In this document: positions 22,940-33,652 of the stretch, piece by piece
How positions within the stretch are numbered: position 1 is the first letter of the stretch
Layout of the letters: each line of letters opens with the position of its first letter
DNA from: Dermanyssus gallinae
Taxonomy: Eukaryota > Arthropoda > Arachnida > Mesostigmata > Dermanyssidae
NCBI GenBank assembly: GCA_003439945.1
Contig: QVRM01001811.1
Location: 62,001-126,000, forward strand
Length of the DNA: 64,000 bases
Reading direction: 5' to 3'
Translations under genes and position numbers: made by a program
The notes under the pieces: model-generated
Databases searched by the model: none
Seen by the model: only the letters and a program-made list of their open reading frames with translations
What the model was told of the DNA's origin: nothing

Positions 22940-23404
22940 AAGAAGAAGAACAAGATGAGTGGACAAATTGACATCGTGCTGCTGCTGTTAACGAACGGAT
23001 CGACCACCAGATGAAGCATATACGCACAATACACCCGAAAGAAACATATATATTCTTAAGAGTTCCTATATATAGCTAAGCAATGCCAAAACAATACTTA
23101 GTTAGGCTAGATTCTATTACCCCTTGTTTGTTGTCGCGAAGCCGTTAGGAGCGGCTATCGCCGATCTTGCTGAAGCACTAACCAGCGTCGTGGATCTCCT
23201 ACGCCATCCGGCTGCGTTCCGGACCGATGGAGGCTTCTCGTCGTCGAAGTAAAATGACTTGTGCTGATGAAGGCCTACGGGTTAGCGAGACTTATTTCTT
23301 GTTCATAGTGTATTCGACGGCTAGCTTTGAAGATAAATATTCGCGACCACACTGGTTCCTTAGGGCAGAAAATTGACTATAAGACCAGCTAGAGTTCGCG
23401 AGAA
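22898..23404. other. (AT)n followed by non-coding DNA, possibly degraded LINE 5' flank
   Basis: (AT)n lies at 22,897-22,937. The rest precedes the LINE remnant at 23,405; I could not align it to a known domain. Confidence 0.4.
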
Positions 23405-24470
23405 ACGCTGGAGTGGAAATTCCGGTGAACTTGGCTGGGACATTTGCTAGTTTTGACAGTTGTAGTTGTGCAAAGCTGAATTGCATGAACGCCTTCAGCG
23501 CAGTGCGGAGAGACCACCTGTTAGGAGCGGTGGATCAGAAGATGTTGTCAGAAGAACCACATGTTACAACTCGCCCAGACGGCCTACCAGGAAGCCTTCA
23601 TGGTAATGGCGACAGGGGTCGGGCAAGGCGATTTGCTGGAGCCGCCTACATTTTTCCATCTAGGAGTTTATGATCTGCTTGCATCGCTAAGATGCCGACT
23701 CAATGTATGCTATTTAGAGAACAGAGGTCTCTGCGGTTCCCTGGGGGAGGTCTTGCAAGGTCTCCGTAAAATGCATCACAGTTGGATGCAGCTAAGTATT
23801 ACTTTCGTCTGAAAACTCGACGAGAGCGTAGACATAACACCCTATAATACATACCCTTCTACCGGTATTAAAAGGAGGATTAGGCCTTCTTGGCCACGTC
23901 AACTTGAGTCGCCTCGCGCTAGTGACATCGATGTCGCACGTGGAGGGCTGCAGGAGACAACAACCGGGAAAAGGCCAGTCTAAAAAGGAACAAGAAGGAT
24001 CGTTTATTTGCGACAGTAACAACACGGGGGAACTCGTGTTCGCAGAATGAGTAGATAATTTCCTACTAATGACGGTACAGAGCAGTGTCATCTAGGGGTG
24101 CTCAGCCAGACTCCACGCTCTTGCAAAACTCCTGCAGTTACATTGCTTTATTTAACTATTGGTCTTCGACCAAGCGCAACTTCGGCAGAGTCCCGTCAGT
24201 TTAGAGGCAAGGAACTAATATACGTTCTGACACAGAGCCCTTCGGTCGTCTGGGTTCCCAGCGATGCTTAAGCCACGGGTCTTGTTTTGGGAAATCGGGA
24301 AACGGCCTGATGGTATGACGATAATCTCCTTCGAATCAGGAAAGCCCGTGCTATGGGTTGGAACTGTGTCGGACTTACGCGTACTCCGTATGGCCCGAGG
24401 CTGCGCTCTTCAAGAGGGATATGTCGCAGAAGAGCTGAGAGAGAAGAAAAAGGGAATAACGTAAGCCTCT
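23405..24470 (+). mobile_element. R2-like LINE remnant: reverse transcriptase core plus endonuclease (pseudogene)
   Basis: Three frames carry successive pieces of one polyprotein of the same family as 13.58-14.49 kb. Frame 1 gives KLNCMNAFSAVRRDHLL, the reverse transcriptase motif that normally reads D..NAF; the catalytic D is N here. After a frame change near 23,555, GVGQGDLLEP (the QGDP block) is followed by LNVCYLENRGLCGS, where the YLDD catalytic pair has become YLEN. Between 23,820 and 24,200 nothing aligns, so the central part is deleted or scrambled. From about 24,231 a third frame reads HRALRSSGFPAMLKP, then GKRPDGMTIISF and GKPVLWVGTVSD, the PD-(D/E)XK nuclease core, with the expected DVT degraded to VGT. 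With both catalytic centres mutated and the frame broken, it is dead. Confidence 0.8.
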
Positions 24471-24784
24471 AGGTCAGGTAGGTTGGGCACGCCTGCCACT
24501 AACCTCCGCTCGCTTTCGGGACTTTTAGGACCTTTTAGGCCCGATGACTAAAAGGTAGCTTAATTAAATTTGCGCCAAGCCGAGTAACGCCGCCGAGAAT
24601 AAAACATCGGACGAGTTTCTGAGGTAGAGGATCTCAAGTTTGATCCAACGCAGTCCCACAGGCGGCGGTTGTAGGACTGTTGGCGAAATAAGCAAGCCAG
24701 TTCTGAATAAGTGATACATGAAGTGTCTACAATTGAAACGGATCACACACAAACGGATATATTTGCCGACAAGTTACGTCGGTT

Positions 24785-24821
<37 letters not shown>

Positions 24822-26205
24822 CACCGTCGTTGGCGCACGTGTGGCGCCAACGGCGACGGCGGCGACATCGGGACGGACTCCGCTAAGACGCGACGTCTCG
24901 TTGTTGAAAGGTTGGGCTGGCGGGCAGACGCTCTCCGTGACGGACTCTCCTGCACTCTTGCGGTTCGTCGTGTTATTGCCGTCGCCGCCGACGGCCGCCC
25001 CGGCTACCGTCGGCGGCGTCGTCGTCGTCGCCGCCGCCGCGACGATGGCGCTGCCGCTGGCGTCGGCGGCGACTACGGCAACGACGACAACGGCACGAGC
25101 CGAAACAGTGTAAGAGGGAATGCTTCTAGCGTTACTACGACGACTTCTACTACCAACTACAACAGCTACTACTACTACTGCAACCATGACTACTGCGACT
25201 ACAACCTCCACCACTACCACCACCACCACCACCACCATCATGACGTGTCCTCTTCCTAACAATGAGGAAAACAACAACAACAACAACGACGACAACATCG
25301 ACCGCGGTAGGACAACAATGACGTGGTGGTGGTGGTGGTGATGGTGGTGTCGTCTTCGTAGACGTAGACGCCGCCGCCGCGGCCGCTGACGAGGACGACG
25401 GCGCCACCAACGATCTCTACCTGTTGTTGCTGTTACCTCTACGGCCGCTGTTGCTGCTGCTACTGCTGCTGCTGCTGCTGTTTTTGGCGCCATAGTTGGC
25501 GCCGCGCCGCTAGGCACTGAAACGCTCGCTCTCACCGCCGTGGAGCGTCAAACCAGTCGTTAGGCTACTGGACACCCACCCACTAGTTCTAGTACTTCTT
25601 TCGCTACGACTTCTTTTTCTTCTTTATTTTCTCTTCGTCTTCTTCTTTTTTCTTTTCTCTTCGTCCTCTTCTTATTTCTTTTCTCTTCGTCTTTTTCTTC
25701 TTGTACTACAACTGCTGCTGCTGCTTCAGCTGCTGCTGCTGCTGCCAGTACGTAGACATCCACCTGTTCTTAAGTCGAAGGGTTTAGTTACTCTAAGGAT
25801 CTGCTAAGGGTTTAGTTGTCATTGTCGACTGGCGGCTACCCGACCAACCGACCAAGCAAGCAAGCAAGCGATTGATAAGCGGGCGGACACGCTGCTGCAC
25901 ACACAGTGCACTTTGGCAAAAACAGCAACTGCTGGCCGCAGCAGAAGGGACAGAGCAGCACCGGCCTTACTTACTAGACTCCTACTACTACTACTACTAC
26001 TACTACATGCTTACTATTACTCTTACTACTAATATCAACGCCTCAATCTGACCGCTACGCTGGTTGACCTCTCTGTACCCGTTTACCTGAAACAGCTCAT
26101 CGTAGCGCAGGCAACGACACGCCAACACACACTTGCACACACGCACAGAGCAGGAAATAATTAACATATCACACTACACCATGTTTATGTATAGATAAAC
26201 ATATT
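24471..26205. other. Low-complexity, partly GC-rich stretch
   Basis: (AT)n lies at 24,788-24,811. A GC-rich block of CGG/GCC/GTC units at 24,840-25,100 contains a perfect 9-bp stem (CGTTGGCGC and its complement) around ACGTGTG near 24,829-24,853. Then follow CAC/TAC/GGT runs to 25,410, TGC runs to 25,480, pyrimidine-rich DNA at 25,590-25,700 and (TAC)n at 25,983-26,007. Long open frames on both strands are repeat-derived. A 5' UTR or CpG island is possible but unsupported. Confidence 0.5.
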
Positions 26206-26209
26206 CATA

Positions 26210-26288
26210 CATACGTGTATATATAATATAGATATAATATATAGATATATGGTATATAGATAGATAGGTACGAGAGATATATATAGAT

Positions 26289-26338
<50 letters not shown>

Positions 26339-26359
26339 AATATATATATATATACATAT

Positions 26360-26403
<44 letters not shown>

Positions 26404-26415
26404 GTAGATATATAT

Positions 26416-26451
<36 letters not shown>

Positions 26452-26452
26452 G
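26210..26452. repeat. Complex (AT)n region
   Basis: About 240 bp of AT dinucleotide and GATA-like units in several blocks. Frames read as Tyr-Ile runs and are not genes. Confidence 0.95.
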
Positions 26453-26813
26453 ATTATGTTCATATACCCGCTAACATCAGGAACATCAGTCACGTGACCA
26501 CGTCAACCACAGATAACGTACATAATTGTTTCCTCAAAAATAATTCTCAGTTAATGATACGGAAGGTTGGGCAATTTTTTTTGGTCTGTGTATGTTCTTG
26601 TCGTTTCTTTTTCAAGCCTCTCACGCTACACGGATAGGCCGTGTTTAATAAACGAAACTAACAAGTAAATGTGTGGACAGGATTGATGGTGATGGATCGT
26701 GGCGCCTGTTTCCGACCCAAATTCCGCGTACCCAAATACACATTGAGCAAGCATACGCAATACGCGACCAACAGTGAGGTGGCCTTCCATGCTAGTTCGA
26801 CGAAACCTGTCAC

Positions 26814-26892
26814 CTGGTTTGCTTAATCTACTCAATGATGCTTCTGCATCCTCTCCTTGCATGAATTCCGCCAACGCTTCGCACGGATTTAT
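26814..26892 (-). CDS. Candidate internal exon (minus strand), unidentified protein
   Basis: On the minus strand, TTTGCTTTCCACAG provides a good acceptor and ACCAG|GTGACA a plausible donor 79 nt later. The frame is phase 0 at its start and reads INPCEALAEFMQGEDAEASL, then SRLSKP, ending one base into a codon. The composition is mixed and helix-forming, not repeat-like. The frame continues past the donor to a stop at 26,626, so a longer exon using another donor (for example GG|GTACGC) cannot be excluded. I do not recognise the protein. Confidence 0.35.
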
Positions 26893-27062
26893 CTGTGGAA
26901 AGCAAATGTGCCGTGTTAATTTTATTTAAGGCCGATTTACGGGCCTTATTACTGCACGCACAGACAAAGATTTTGCAGCGGTCCCTATAGATGCCGGCGT
27001 GAATTTCAATTCAAACTCGACTATGCCGCTACTGTGATCACTAGTGTCCACGCATCTGACCA

Positions 27063-27264
27063 CGTTTTTTTTTTATTTATTCCGTAAGGCTATTGCCCGT
27101 GTACGCTTTTTTTTCACGTCATGGCGAATTTTAATCCACATTGGCACTTACCTTGTGTCTAAATTGGAAACCATGCCAACCTATTTAAGAGTGGCCGGTC
27201 TGGATCTCAAACCCAGGCCTCCCGAATGCAAGGCAAAGGCTTTGCCACTAAGGCATCTTGCTCG
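27063..27264 (-). mobile_element. tRNA-derived SINE, family A, copy 2
   Basis: This is the reverse complement of the SINE at 7,011-7,211. It has the same head (CGAGCAAGATG...TTAGTGGCAAAGCC), a B box with changes (GGTTTGAGATCC), the same body and an A-rich tail, here T-rich on the plus strand at 27,063-27,075. Sequence differences across the length show that the two copies inserted independently or long ago. Confidence 0.8.
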
Positions 27265-27471
27265 GTAATGTATCCATTTATTTGCTAAACAAAGTCGTCT
27301 GCTTGTTTGTTCGAGCAGCTTTTGTTTCTTTGGCGTTTTTGACAGAGCAGAGAGAGAGAGGCTAGTGATAGTATTGTCGAACCATCCATACTGCCAGCAA
27401 GTCAGCGGCCACCATGCAGGTGCCGCTGCCACAAGGACGGACTGTTGGCAAAACAGTCCTCGATATCTCAA
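27265..27471. other. Short non-coding stretch between SINEs
   Basis: No gene recognised; ends in the left target duplication of the next SINE. Confidence 0.4.
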
Positions 27472-27650
27472 TATTTCGAACCCGGTGGCGTGGTGGGTTC
27501 ATTCGCCTGCACATCGCGACCGGAGGAGACACATAAATGCGCGGGTTCGAGCCCCACGGTTGTACATTTGTATTTATGGGAGTCCGTCTATGAAGCAATG
27601 GACCGTGGACGTTGAATCTTGGCTGAGGGTCAGTCCGAAAAGTTTATTAA
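27472..27650 (+). mobile_element. tRNA-derived SINE, family B, copy 2, with target-site duplication
   Basis: Same head (CCGGTGGCGTGGTGG) and B box (GGTTCGAGCCCC) as the copy at 10.07 kb, followed by the same body with a short internal deletion near 27,600. It is flanked by the direct repeat GATATCTCAA at 27,462-27,471 and 27,651-27,660. Confidence 0.88.
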
Positions 27651-27660
27651 GATATCTCAA

Positions 27661-28130
27661 CATGTCCTGTGTCCCTCGGTGCATTAGAGATATACCTCAC
27701 GGCGATTTCAAGTCCGTAGTGAACGGAGGCCTTATTACATTAAGCTTCTTAAAAATAATCCTTCGAAATTTTAGTAGAGTGCCAAACCGTCAGACATGTT
27801 TTTTTTTTTTTTAACTCAGTTCATGTTTGAAAATACATTAGTTGTAGCGGACACACGTTTGGCCGTGTTCTGGTCAAGCCGTTCGCTAAAGTTCAGACGC
27901 AAATTGGTGTTAACGTACGAGCATGTCTCCCGCAATATTTTCGAAGAGCATATTCATTCTACAGACGCGGTAATTAGGCGCGACGTGGATTTCCTAATGT
28001 CACGCGCCTTCTGTAGCAGCTGCGCTCACTACGTCCGTACAGATTTACCGTTTGCCAGGTGTTTTTTCGCGAATCTATAGATCAGTCATAAACGCTTTGT
28101 ATTAATCACGATAGGGTTATATATACGTGT

Positions 28131-28174
<44 letters not shown>

Positions 28175-28177
28175 ACT
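27661..28177. other. Non-coding stretch; unrecognised 94-codon frame
   Basis: A plus-strand frame at 27,796-28,080 begins in a T run (MFFFFL) and continues with mixed sequence (FENTLVVADTRLAVFW; VIRRDVDFLMSRAFCSSC). It matches no family I know. (AT)n lies at 28,131-28,169. Confidence 0.3.
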
Positions 28178-28245
28178 CCTTAACCGAGTAAGGTGGTTAA
28201 ACACCTATGGTTTTCAGTTCACGCAGTCCGGATTCAAACTAGACT
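28178..28245 (+). mobile_element. Possible tRNA-like SINE head
   Basis: CCGAGTAAGGTGGTTAAAC resembles an A box of a serine or leucine-type tRNA, and GGATTCAAACT, 40-50 bp later, resembles a B box. No acceptor stem closes, so it is not a functional tRNA gene. It may be the head of a third SINE family. Confidence 0.35.
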
Positions 28246-28915
28246 AGGAAGAAAACGGCGTACGGCCGATATCAGCAAAATTGATCTTTATGCCCAGCGA
28301 TACAAAGGATGCACTGAACTATACTAAACAGAGCACTCTACTGTGCGCAATGTACTTTTGTCTGTGAAAACTCGAAGTTTAAAGATTTTTTTCTCTGGTT
28401 AGACTCCTACCATACAACGAGTTCAATAGAAGCCGCCACCACCGTGATTAAAGAACGCTCATACAGGCCCGAGCGTTTCTATGCATCAGAAACGTCGGTA
28501 ATGTCGCTCGCCGCCCAGCCTGAATATTATAGTCCAAGTCATAACTCCCGCATGCGAAATGAGTGAGACCTGTATATAGTCAAGTAGTAATAAACATCAT
28601 CACCATCCTTATTGTAATAGTACGAATAATATGACGTATATTGCTATTGGTTAATATAGATGTTGTTCACAATCGTCCTGATAACATCATAATCATAATA
28701 TTATTATTATTATTACTTCATTTGAGTGTAACTGTTGAGTGTGAACGTGTGTTTTCGGTCTAGCTGAGTAGTTCCGGAGCCTAGCGATACGGCTTATCCC
28801 GTGGCCATTAAGTATTAATATAATTGTTAACCAAACAATGATAACCGTTAAAACGTTGTTACCTGGATAACGGAACCGCCCTGGCCCTGCCTAAGCGACG
28901 ATAACGATAAGCAGC
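28246..28915. other. Non-coding stretch
   Basis: No gene recognised; a short ATT run lies near 28,697-28,713. Confidence 0.45.
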
Positions 28916-29059
28916 ATGAGGCGAGCTTCGAGCGGCTGCTTGTTGTTACTGCCACTTCTATACGTTTTTCATTGTGTGAAGACTCGATTGAGTGACGTCG
29001 GTGGCGGCGGCGGCGGCGACTGTAAGGAAGTAACGGCGGTAATGGGGTGGCTGCGGTAA
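28916..29059 (+). CDS. Small ORF or first exon with signal-peptide-like start (47 codons)
   Basis: The ATG at 28,916 opens MRRASSGCLLLLPLLYVFHC: two arginines, then a leucine-rich hydrophobic stretch of about 12 residues, a classic signal-peptide layout. VKTRLSDV, six glycines and DCKEVTAVMGWLR follow before a TAA. If the stop is used, it would be a very small secreted peptide. If a donor such as GAA|GTAACG at about 29,030 is used, it is a first exon. The glycine run derives from a GGC repeat. Family unknown. Confidence 0.25.
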   Translation: MRRASSGCLLLLPLLYVFHCVKTRLSDVGGGGGGDCKEVTAVMGWLR

Positions 29060-30160
29060 TGGGGTAGCGGCAGTAATTGAGGCCTGTGGTGGTGGTGATG
29101 GCGGCGAATCGTGGCGTCTGTTTTCCCTAAAACGGCCTGCGTAACGGTGTAGCTTGAGACCGGCGGCGTTAAGCGCTGATTTGCGCATTCGCCACGTAAT
29201 CGAGGCCGACAACCAGGACGGCGACGACCAGGACAACGGTGGCGTTTTGTTGTAGCTAAATGGTTTTTATTCGCTTCGTACTCCGCCGTCGTCGTCGTCA
29301 TCATCGTCCACTCGAAAAAAGATCGCATAGACACAACTCATCGACGACGACGCAGCATGTGTCGACAGATGGTGCGGCAGGTACATAGGCAGACAAGTAG
29401 GCAGGTACATAGATGGATAAATAGAAAGGTCGTACATACAGAGACACAGAGAGAGAGAGAGAGAGAGAGAGGTCATAGATAGAGAAATCGATATGACTAT
29501 GGTAGGAATCATAACCAAATGCGCAAACGAACAAGAGCCAACTCATTGGATGACGTTAGCTGACGTTCAGCTGCTGCTGATTGCTTGATGCTGCTGCATG
29601 TTGCCGCCCAATTCGCAGTTCGGTTGCGTCGTCGTGATGATTCGCCGTTGGCTCTTGCTTAGACGCGGTTGCTTCTGCCCCGGCTGCTGCTGCCGCCGCC
29701 GCTGCCGCTGCTACAGGTGACCCGGTGACATGCAACAGTGTCCTGACAGGATTCTGGATCCTGTCTGCTGACGTCTGCCGAATAAACCGAGCCCCGTGAA
29801 CAGACGCCAACCGCGTTCCCATGGTTGAACAGGAGTCGCAACGCGTGCATGCTGATTCGCCTTCTCCCTTTCATTATCTCTTTACTATATATATATATAT
29901 ATATAGAAATACGTTTGTGTGTGGGCAGCTTTGGGCGCGCTCCAGACATGCGCATTGTGCCAGCCCGACAGATAACAAATCTTCGTGTCTAAAAAAAAGC
30001 ACAGTAGTACACGTAAGCAGATACGAAGAAGTTTTTGGTTAGTGTCCAAACGATAACCACGACAACGGTGACGTACGTTAAATACGTTCGGACCGACCGC
30101 CGTACTCACGTGTCTACATCCCTGTCGCCAGCTCAAGCTGATTTAGCAGTTATAAGGAGG
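29060..30160. other. Non-coding stretch with GC-rich and AG repeats
   Basis: GGC/GTC units lie at 29,000-29,310, (AG)n at 29,452-29,472, an (ACAT/AGGC)-like stretch at 29,375-29,430, GCC/GCT units at 29,670-29,710 and (AT)n at 29,886-29,905. No gene recognised. A minus-strand frame at 29,556-29,822 is partly an alanine run. Confidence 0.45.
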
Positions 30161-30164
30161 GCCG

Positions 30165-30222
30165 TATATATATATATATCTACTGTACTGTAGAGATATA
30201 TATATATATATATATATCTACT

Positions 30223-30253
<31 letters not shown>

Positions 30254-30266
30254 CTACTGTACTCTA
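30165..30266. repeat. Composite minisatellite: TCTACTGTACT plus (AT)n
   Basis: The 11-mer TCTACTGTACT occurs at 30,179, 30,217 and 30,253, each preceded by (AT)n. This gives a repeat unit of 36-38 bp in three copies. Confidence 0.85.
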
Positions 30267-30532
30267 GATTCTATATACTATTTTATATTCTACTCTACGT
30301 GGGGCGTCGTACTCCGCGTAGCTGAAACTATAATTCTTCTCTAACACTTTTCTTAACATTTCTCCGTACGAGAGTAAGTTGCCCCTAAAAAAGATCGCAG
30401 GAGACAAGCAGCCACGGGATGCGTTTAGCAACACGTGCATTGACGTTGCTGCACGTCAATGACGGTGCTGCATCGTTAGAGAACCTGACGAAGCCGAGTA
30501 GATCACATTGTGTCCTTGGTGAGACACCGATG

Positions 30533-30705
30533 CCCGATGGCGTGATGCATTTGCTGGGCACCTTGGGACCAGAGGAGACACATAGGTGCACGGGTTCGAT
30601 CCCCGCCGTTACCCATTTGTATTTATGAGGTCGTCCGTTTTTAGAAGCCAATGCGAAGCAGTACCGTGGGACATTAAATGTTGGCTGAGCAGTCAGCCTG
30701 ATAAA
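30533..30705 (+). mobile_element. tRNA-derived SINE, family B, copy 3 (diverged)
   Basis: It shares GGAGACACATAGGTGC, the B box (GGTTCGATCCCC) and the body (CATTTGTATTTATG; TTAAATGTTGGCTGA) with the other copies. Its 5' head is strongly altered and no target duplication is obvious. It is probably older. Confidence 0.75.
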
Positions 30706-31148
30706 AACGACCTTTTAACTGTAGTTTAACGGCCAATCATTACGGTACCGCTCCGGCACGGGGCGGAACGATTCAGATGGCATGCAACTTAATATAGCAC
30801 ATCGTGCATTCATTAGTGGAGATTGTAAACATGCACGTTTAGGCATTATTAATGTGTTTTGGCGTTGCACGTTGTGCACGGGGGGGACAGATCTCGGTAT
30901 TCTCGGCATCAAATCGCAACTGTCTTAGTTGTGTCGTCTTGACGCGGTCGGAGCACTGCACCTGGTTTACACGCAATAACTGGCTTCTCGTTTGTCATTT
31001 CTTATCAGGAATGTATAGAATACATTTACATATACGTGTAATCTGCTTTGTTCAGGTCAAGCCCAACTAATTACATATTTCTCCTAGAAGACTTTTTCAT
31101 GCATGCAGTATTCTGCAAATATCACATACATATGCAGCTACATAGTAC

Positions 31149-31212
<64 letters not shown>

Positions 31213-31637
31213 TACAGTCGTACGTAAACGTATATATATACGTTATTTTTAGCCAAACTCAAATAGCCATTCATCTTTACATCTTCACGGGATAGCCACT
31301 GCATCCATCATTGTAATGCAAGTAAAGATTACTTCCTTTCTTTCACAGATATATAATTTTATCACTGCTTGTAACAGTTGAACATGGCAAGAATTATCAT
31401 GTACTTAACACGGCCAGAGGGTGAATTAGCTTTAATGGCTGGCGGAAGTGGCGTCTTGTTATTGTAAACAAAGGCTCTGTCAAGTTCCTTACAGCGTAGA
31501 AGCACTTGGCGTATTGAGGAGAGTCTTCACTGTGGCAGTTTCATCAAGAAGTGACGATTTCGCACATCCTTGTAAAGCCGACGAACCTTTAGGGCTGCTA
31601 ATAGGTACTCAATTGTATTGCCAGCTTGCAACATAAC
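30706..31637. other. Non-coding stretch with a long (AT)n
   Basis: (AT)n lies at 31,149-31,209. No gene recognised. Confidence 0.5.
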
Positions 31638-31743
31638 GCGGGTGTTTTTTTTCGTAATGTCTTTCTGGCGCTCCCTCGTCGAGTTCTATCCTGGGCAATG
31701 CCATTACTAACCTTTCTCCAAAGTGACACTCTCTGAAACACCC
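31638..31743. mobile_element. Possible short terminal-inverted-repeat element
   Basis: CGGGTGTTT at the left end and AAACACCCG at the right end form inverted ends about 100 bp apart, in the style of a small DNA-transposon derivative. The ends resemble, but are not identical to, the CAGGGTGTTTC ends at 14.5 kb. No target duplication is evident, so this may be coincidence. Confidence 0.3.
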
Positions 31744-31837
31744 GGAAATAAATGCAAGCTTGTTTGATTATTTTCTAGCCTTCTGACAAATATTGCTCTG
31801 ATTCTCGCACGTTGCGCAAATGCAGATATATTTACCC

Positions 31838-31845
31838 TATATATA

Positions 31846-31929
<84 letters not shown>

Positions 31930-31931
31930 AA
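31838..31931. repeat. Long (AT)n microsatellite
   Basis: About 95 bp of alternating AT with one ATGT interruption. Confidence 0.95.
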
Positions 31932-32211
31932 CTTTCAATTATATGTTTTGCGAACGGAGTTTCGTTTCGCGTCCTGAAAATCTCTCATAATCCTCACTAC
32001 GCAGTGGTATGAGTGAGTCGATAAACCTTGTTACAAGGTTTTCCTGTTCGTCTTCTATCTTCTTTTGTTTTCTCATATTTATTCAGTATCAAGTCTCGCT
32101 ATTCGGCAGGCTTGCGGTGGTCGCTGGTAGCTCCCGAAGTCTTATGCAATAGTCCCGATAAACCGCCAGCCCTTAGTACGTCCATAGTCATCTTCGATAA
32201 CTAACTGGACT

Positions 32212-32285
32212 GGCTTAACCACCTAGAGGACAGCTAAGGCGCTCACCTCTTCTTTTAAAGCTGATTTTAATCGAATCCACAAAAG
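32212..32285 (+). mobile_element. Possible tRNA-like SINE head
   Basis: CAGCTAAGGCGCTCACCTC resembles the A box and D/anticodon region of tRNA-derived SINEs (usually GGATAAGGCGCTCGCC), and AATCGAATCCACA resembles the B box. No closing stem and no second copy in the window. Confidence 0.3.
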
Positions 32286-33573
32286 GAACTATTTCATAGC
32301 AATCAAAATGATAATCATGCCTTGCTGCAATATGGAACAACAAGCAATCGGTATGTGCAAACAAATAATTACCACCATATGGTGCAACAGTGTTTTGGCC
32401 CCGCAAGCACGACATAGTGAGAAAGCAGTCGCCTACAATGCAGTGATCCGACTTGGCCAAGCAAGAAATTCACTTTAAGCCTAAACGAAATGTCAGCGAC
32501 TTCCTCGTAATATGGACCTGTCCGAGCACGCCCTGAAAATGGGCAAATGAGAAGGTGTTTTAAAATGAGTGTGTCTAGAACTGGGCCAGCCTTTTCTGAG
32601 TGACTCAGCATGCATTATGGCTGGCGGTATGAGGGAATTTGATTGGGATTAGAAGGAAAACGTTGTGCAAGTAAAACAAGAAAAAGGGAGAGTTTGAAAG
32701 ACCAATAGATTATCTGCTTAGCTGTCCTAAAAGGAAGGCCGCTGACCACCCCGATAGCACGAAAGTGTCTAATAAAGCCTCAATCTTGCGAAAAGAAGTG
32801 TGAAGAAACAGAAAATAGATCAGAAAAGTGAAAAACGGTTACCAGCTGTTTCGGTCCGTTCAAACTACCACTCAATGTGAAGGGTGGGAGGGAGACTTCC
32901 ATAAACCGGAGCCTAAAGGCGTTCGAAAAAGTTGTGACATAAAAGGTCCCAGTCATGGGATTAGATTCTGGATCACTCAAATTGACGTGTCCAAATGTAA
33001 ACTACGACATATTATCTCAGTGGATGGAGAGCTGTGAGAGTGAGAATACGCGCCTTAGCGAGACATAGAATACGTGCAAGCGACGATCGAGGCAATGTTT
33101 GTCAGAAGACCAGAAGATAATAAAGTGGGAGTTGATTATATTGCTGGTGAACTTATAGAGCTTTCTGATAGAAAAGGTTTTATGACGGGAGTATCCTGCC
33201 CTGAACAGAAGAACAAAGATGGGCGAAAAGGCCGTTTCTTGGCGAAACTGCCGCAGTGTGGACAAAACAGTGCGCTCCTCTCAGCCAAAAGGAAAGAGGG
33301 AGAGGTAGAACGCCAGAGAGATAGATGGGTGACAACTACAGTCCATTCGAGTGCAAAGTAAACGTACAAATCGTTGTAGCATTACAACTGTAGAGTCTAA
33401 TCAGCGTGACAGAGGCAGGGTGCTACTTCTACTTGTAGCGGTAAACAGTCATTCTACGGTGAAAAGAAATAAAAACGGGCATGGTCCAAGTTTTCTCCGC
33501 GGACATGCCGATGGCGGGCTGTCGCGGCCGTACTACTGGTAGAAGACGTACAGTACCGGCTCTGCCGCCTTAC
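32286..33573. other. Repeat-poor stretch with an unrecognised frame
   Basis: Unusually free of microsatellites for this window. A plus-strand frame whose first ATG is at 33,095 runs to 33,361 (MFVRRPEDNKVGVDYIAGEL; IELSDRKGFMTGVSCPEQKN). The composition is coding-like but I recognise no family, and no splice sites support it. Several shorter frames overlap on the other strand. Confidence 0.25.
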
Positions 33574-33652
33574 CTGGAGTAAAGCCTGTTGGCCTTGGTT
33601 TTCCCTCGTCGATGCCGCTCAGCTTCCCGTCGTGGAGTTTCCGCATAGAAGA
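33574..33652 (-). CDS. Candidate internal exon (minus strand), unidentified protein
   Basis: TTTACTCCAG|GTAAGG on the minus strand is a near-consensus splice donor. Upstream, GCGCGCCACAG can serve as acceptor, giving a 79-nt exon that starts in phase 0 and ends one base into a codon. The peptide SSMRKLHDGKLSGIDEGKPR, then PTGFTP, is mixed and repeat-free, with a basic/polar loop-like character. The ATG inside is in poor context, so an internal exon is likelier than a first exon. The exon has the same length and phase as the candidate at 26,814. Family unknown. Confidence 0.38.

Noticed and set aside
24590..24660. B-box-like AGTTTGATCC with a possible tRNA head
   Set aside because: No convincing A box and no second copy.
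24774..25535. 253-codon minus-strand frame, the longest in the window
   Set aside because: It is made of GGC, GTC, CAC and AGT repeats and ends in a Tyr-Ile run.
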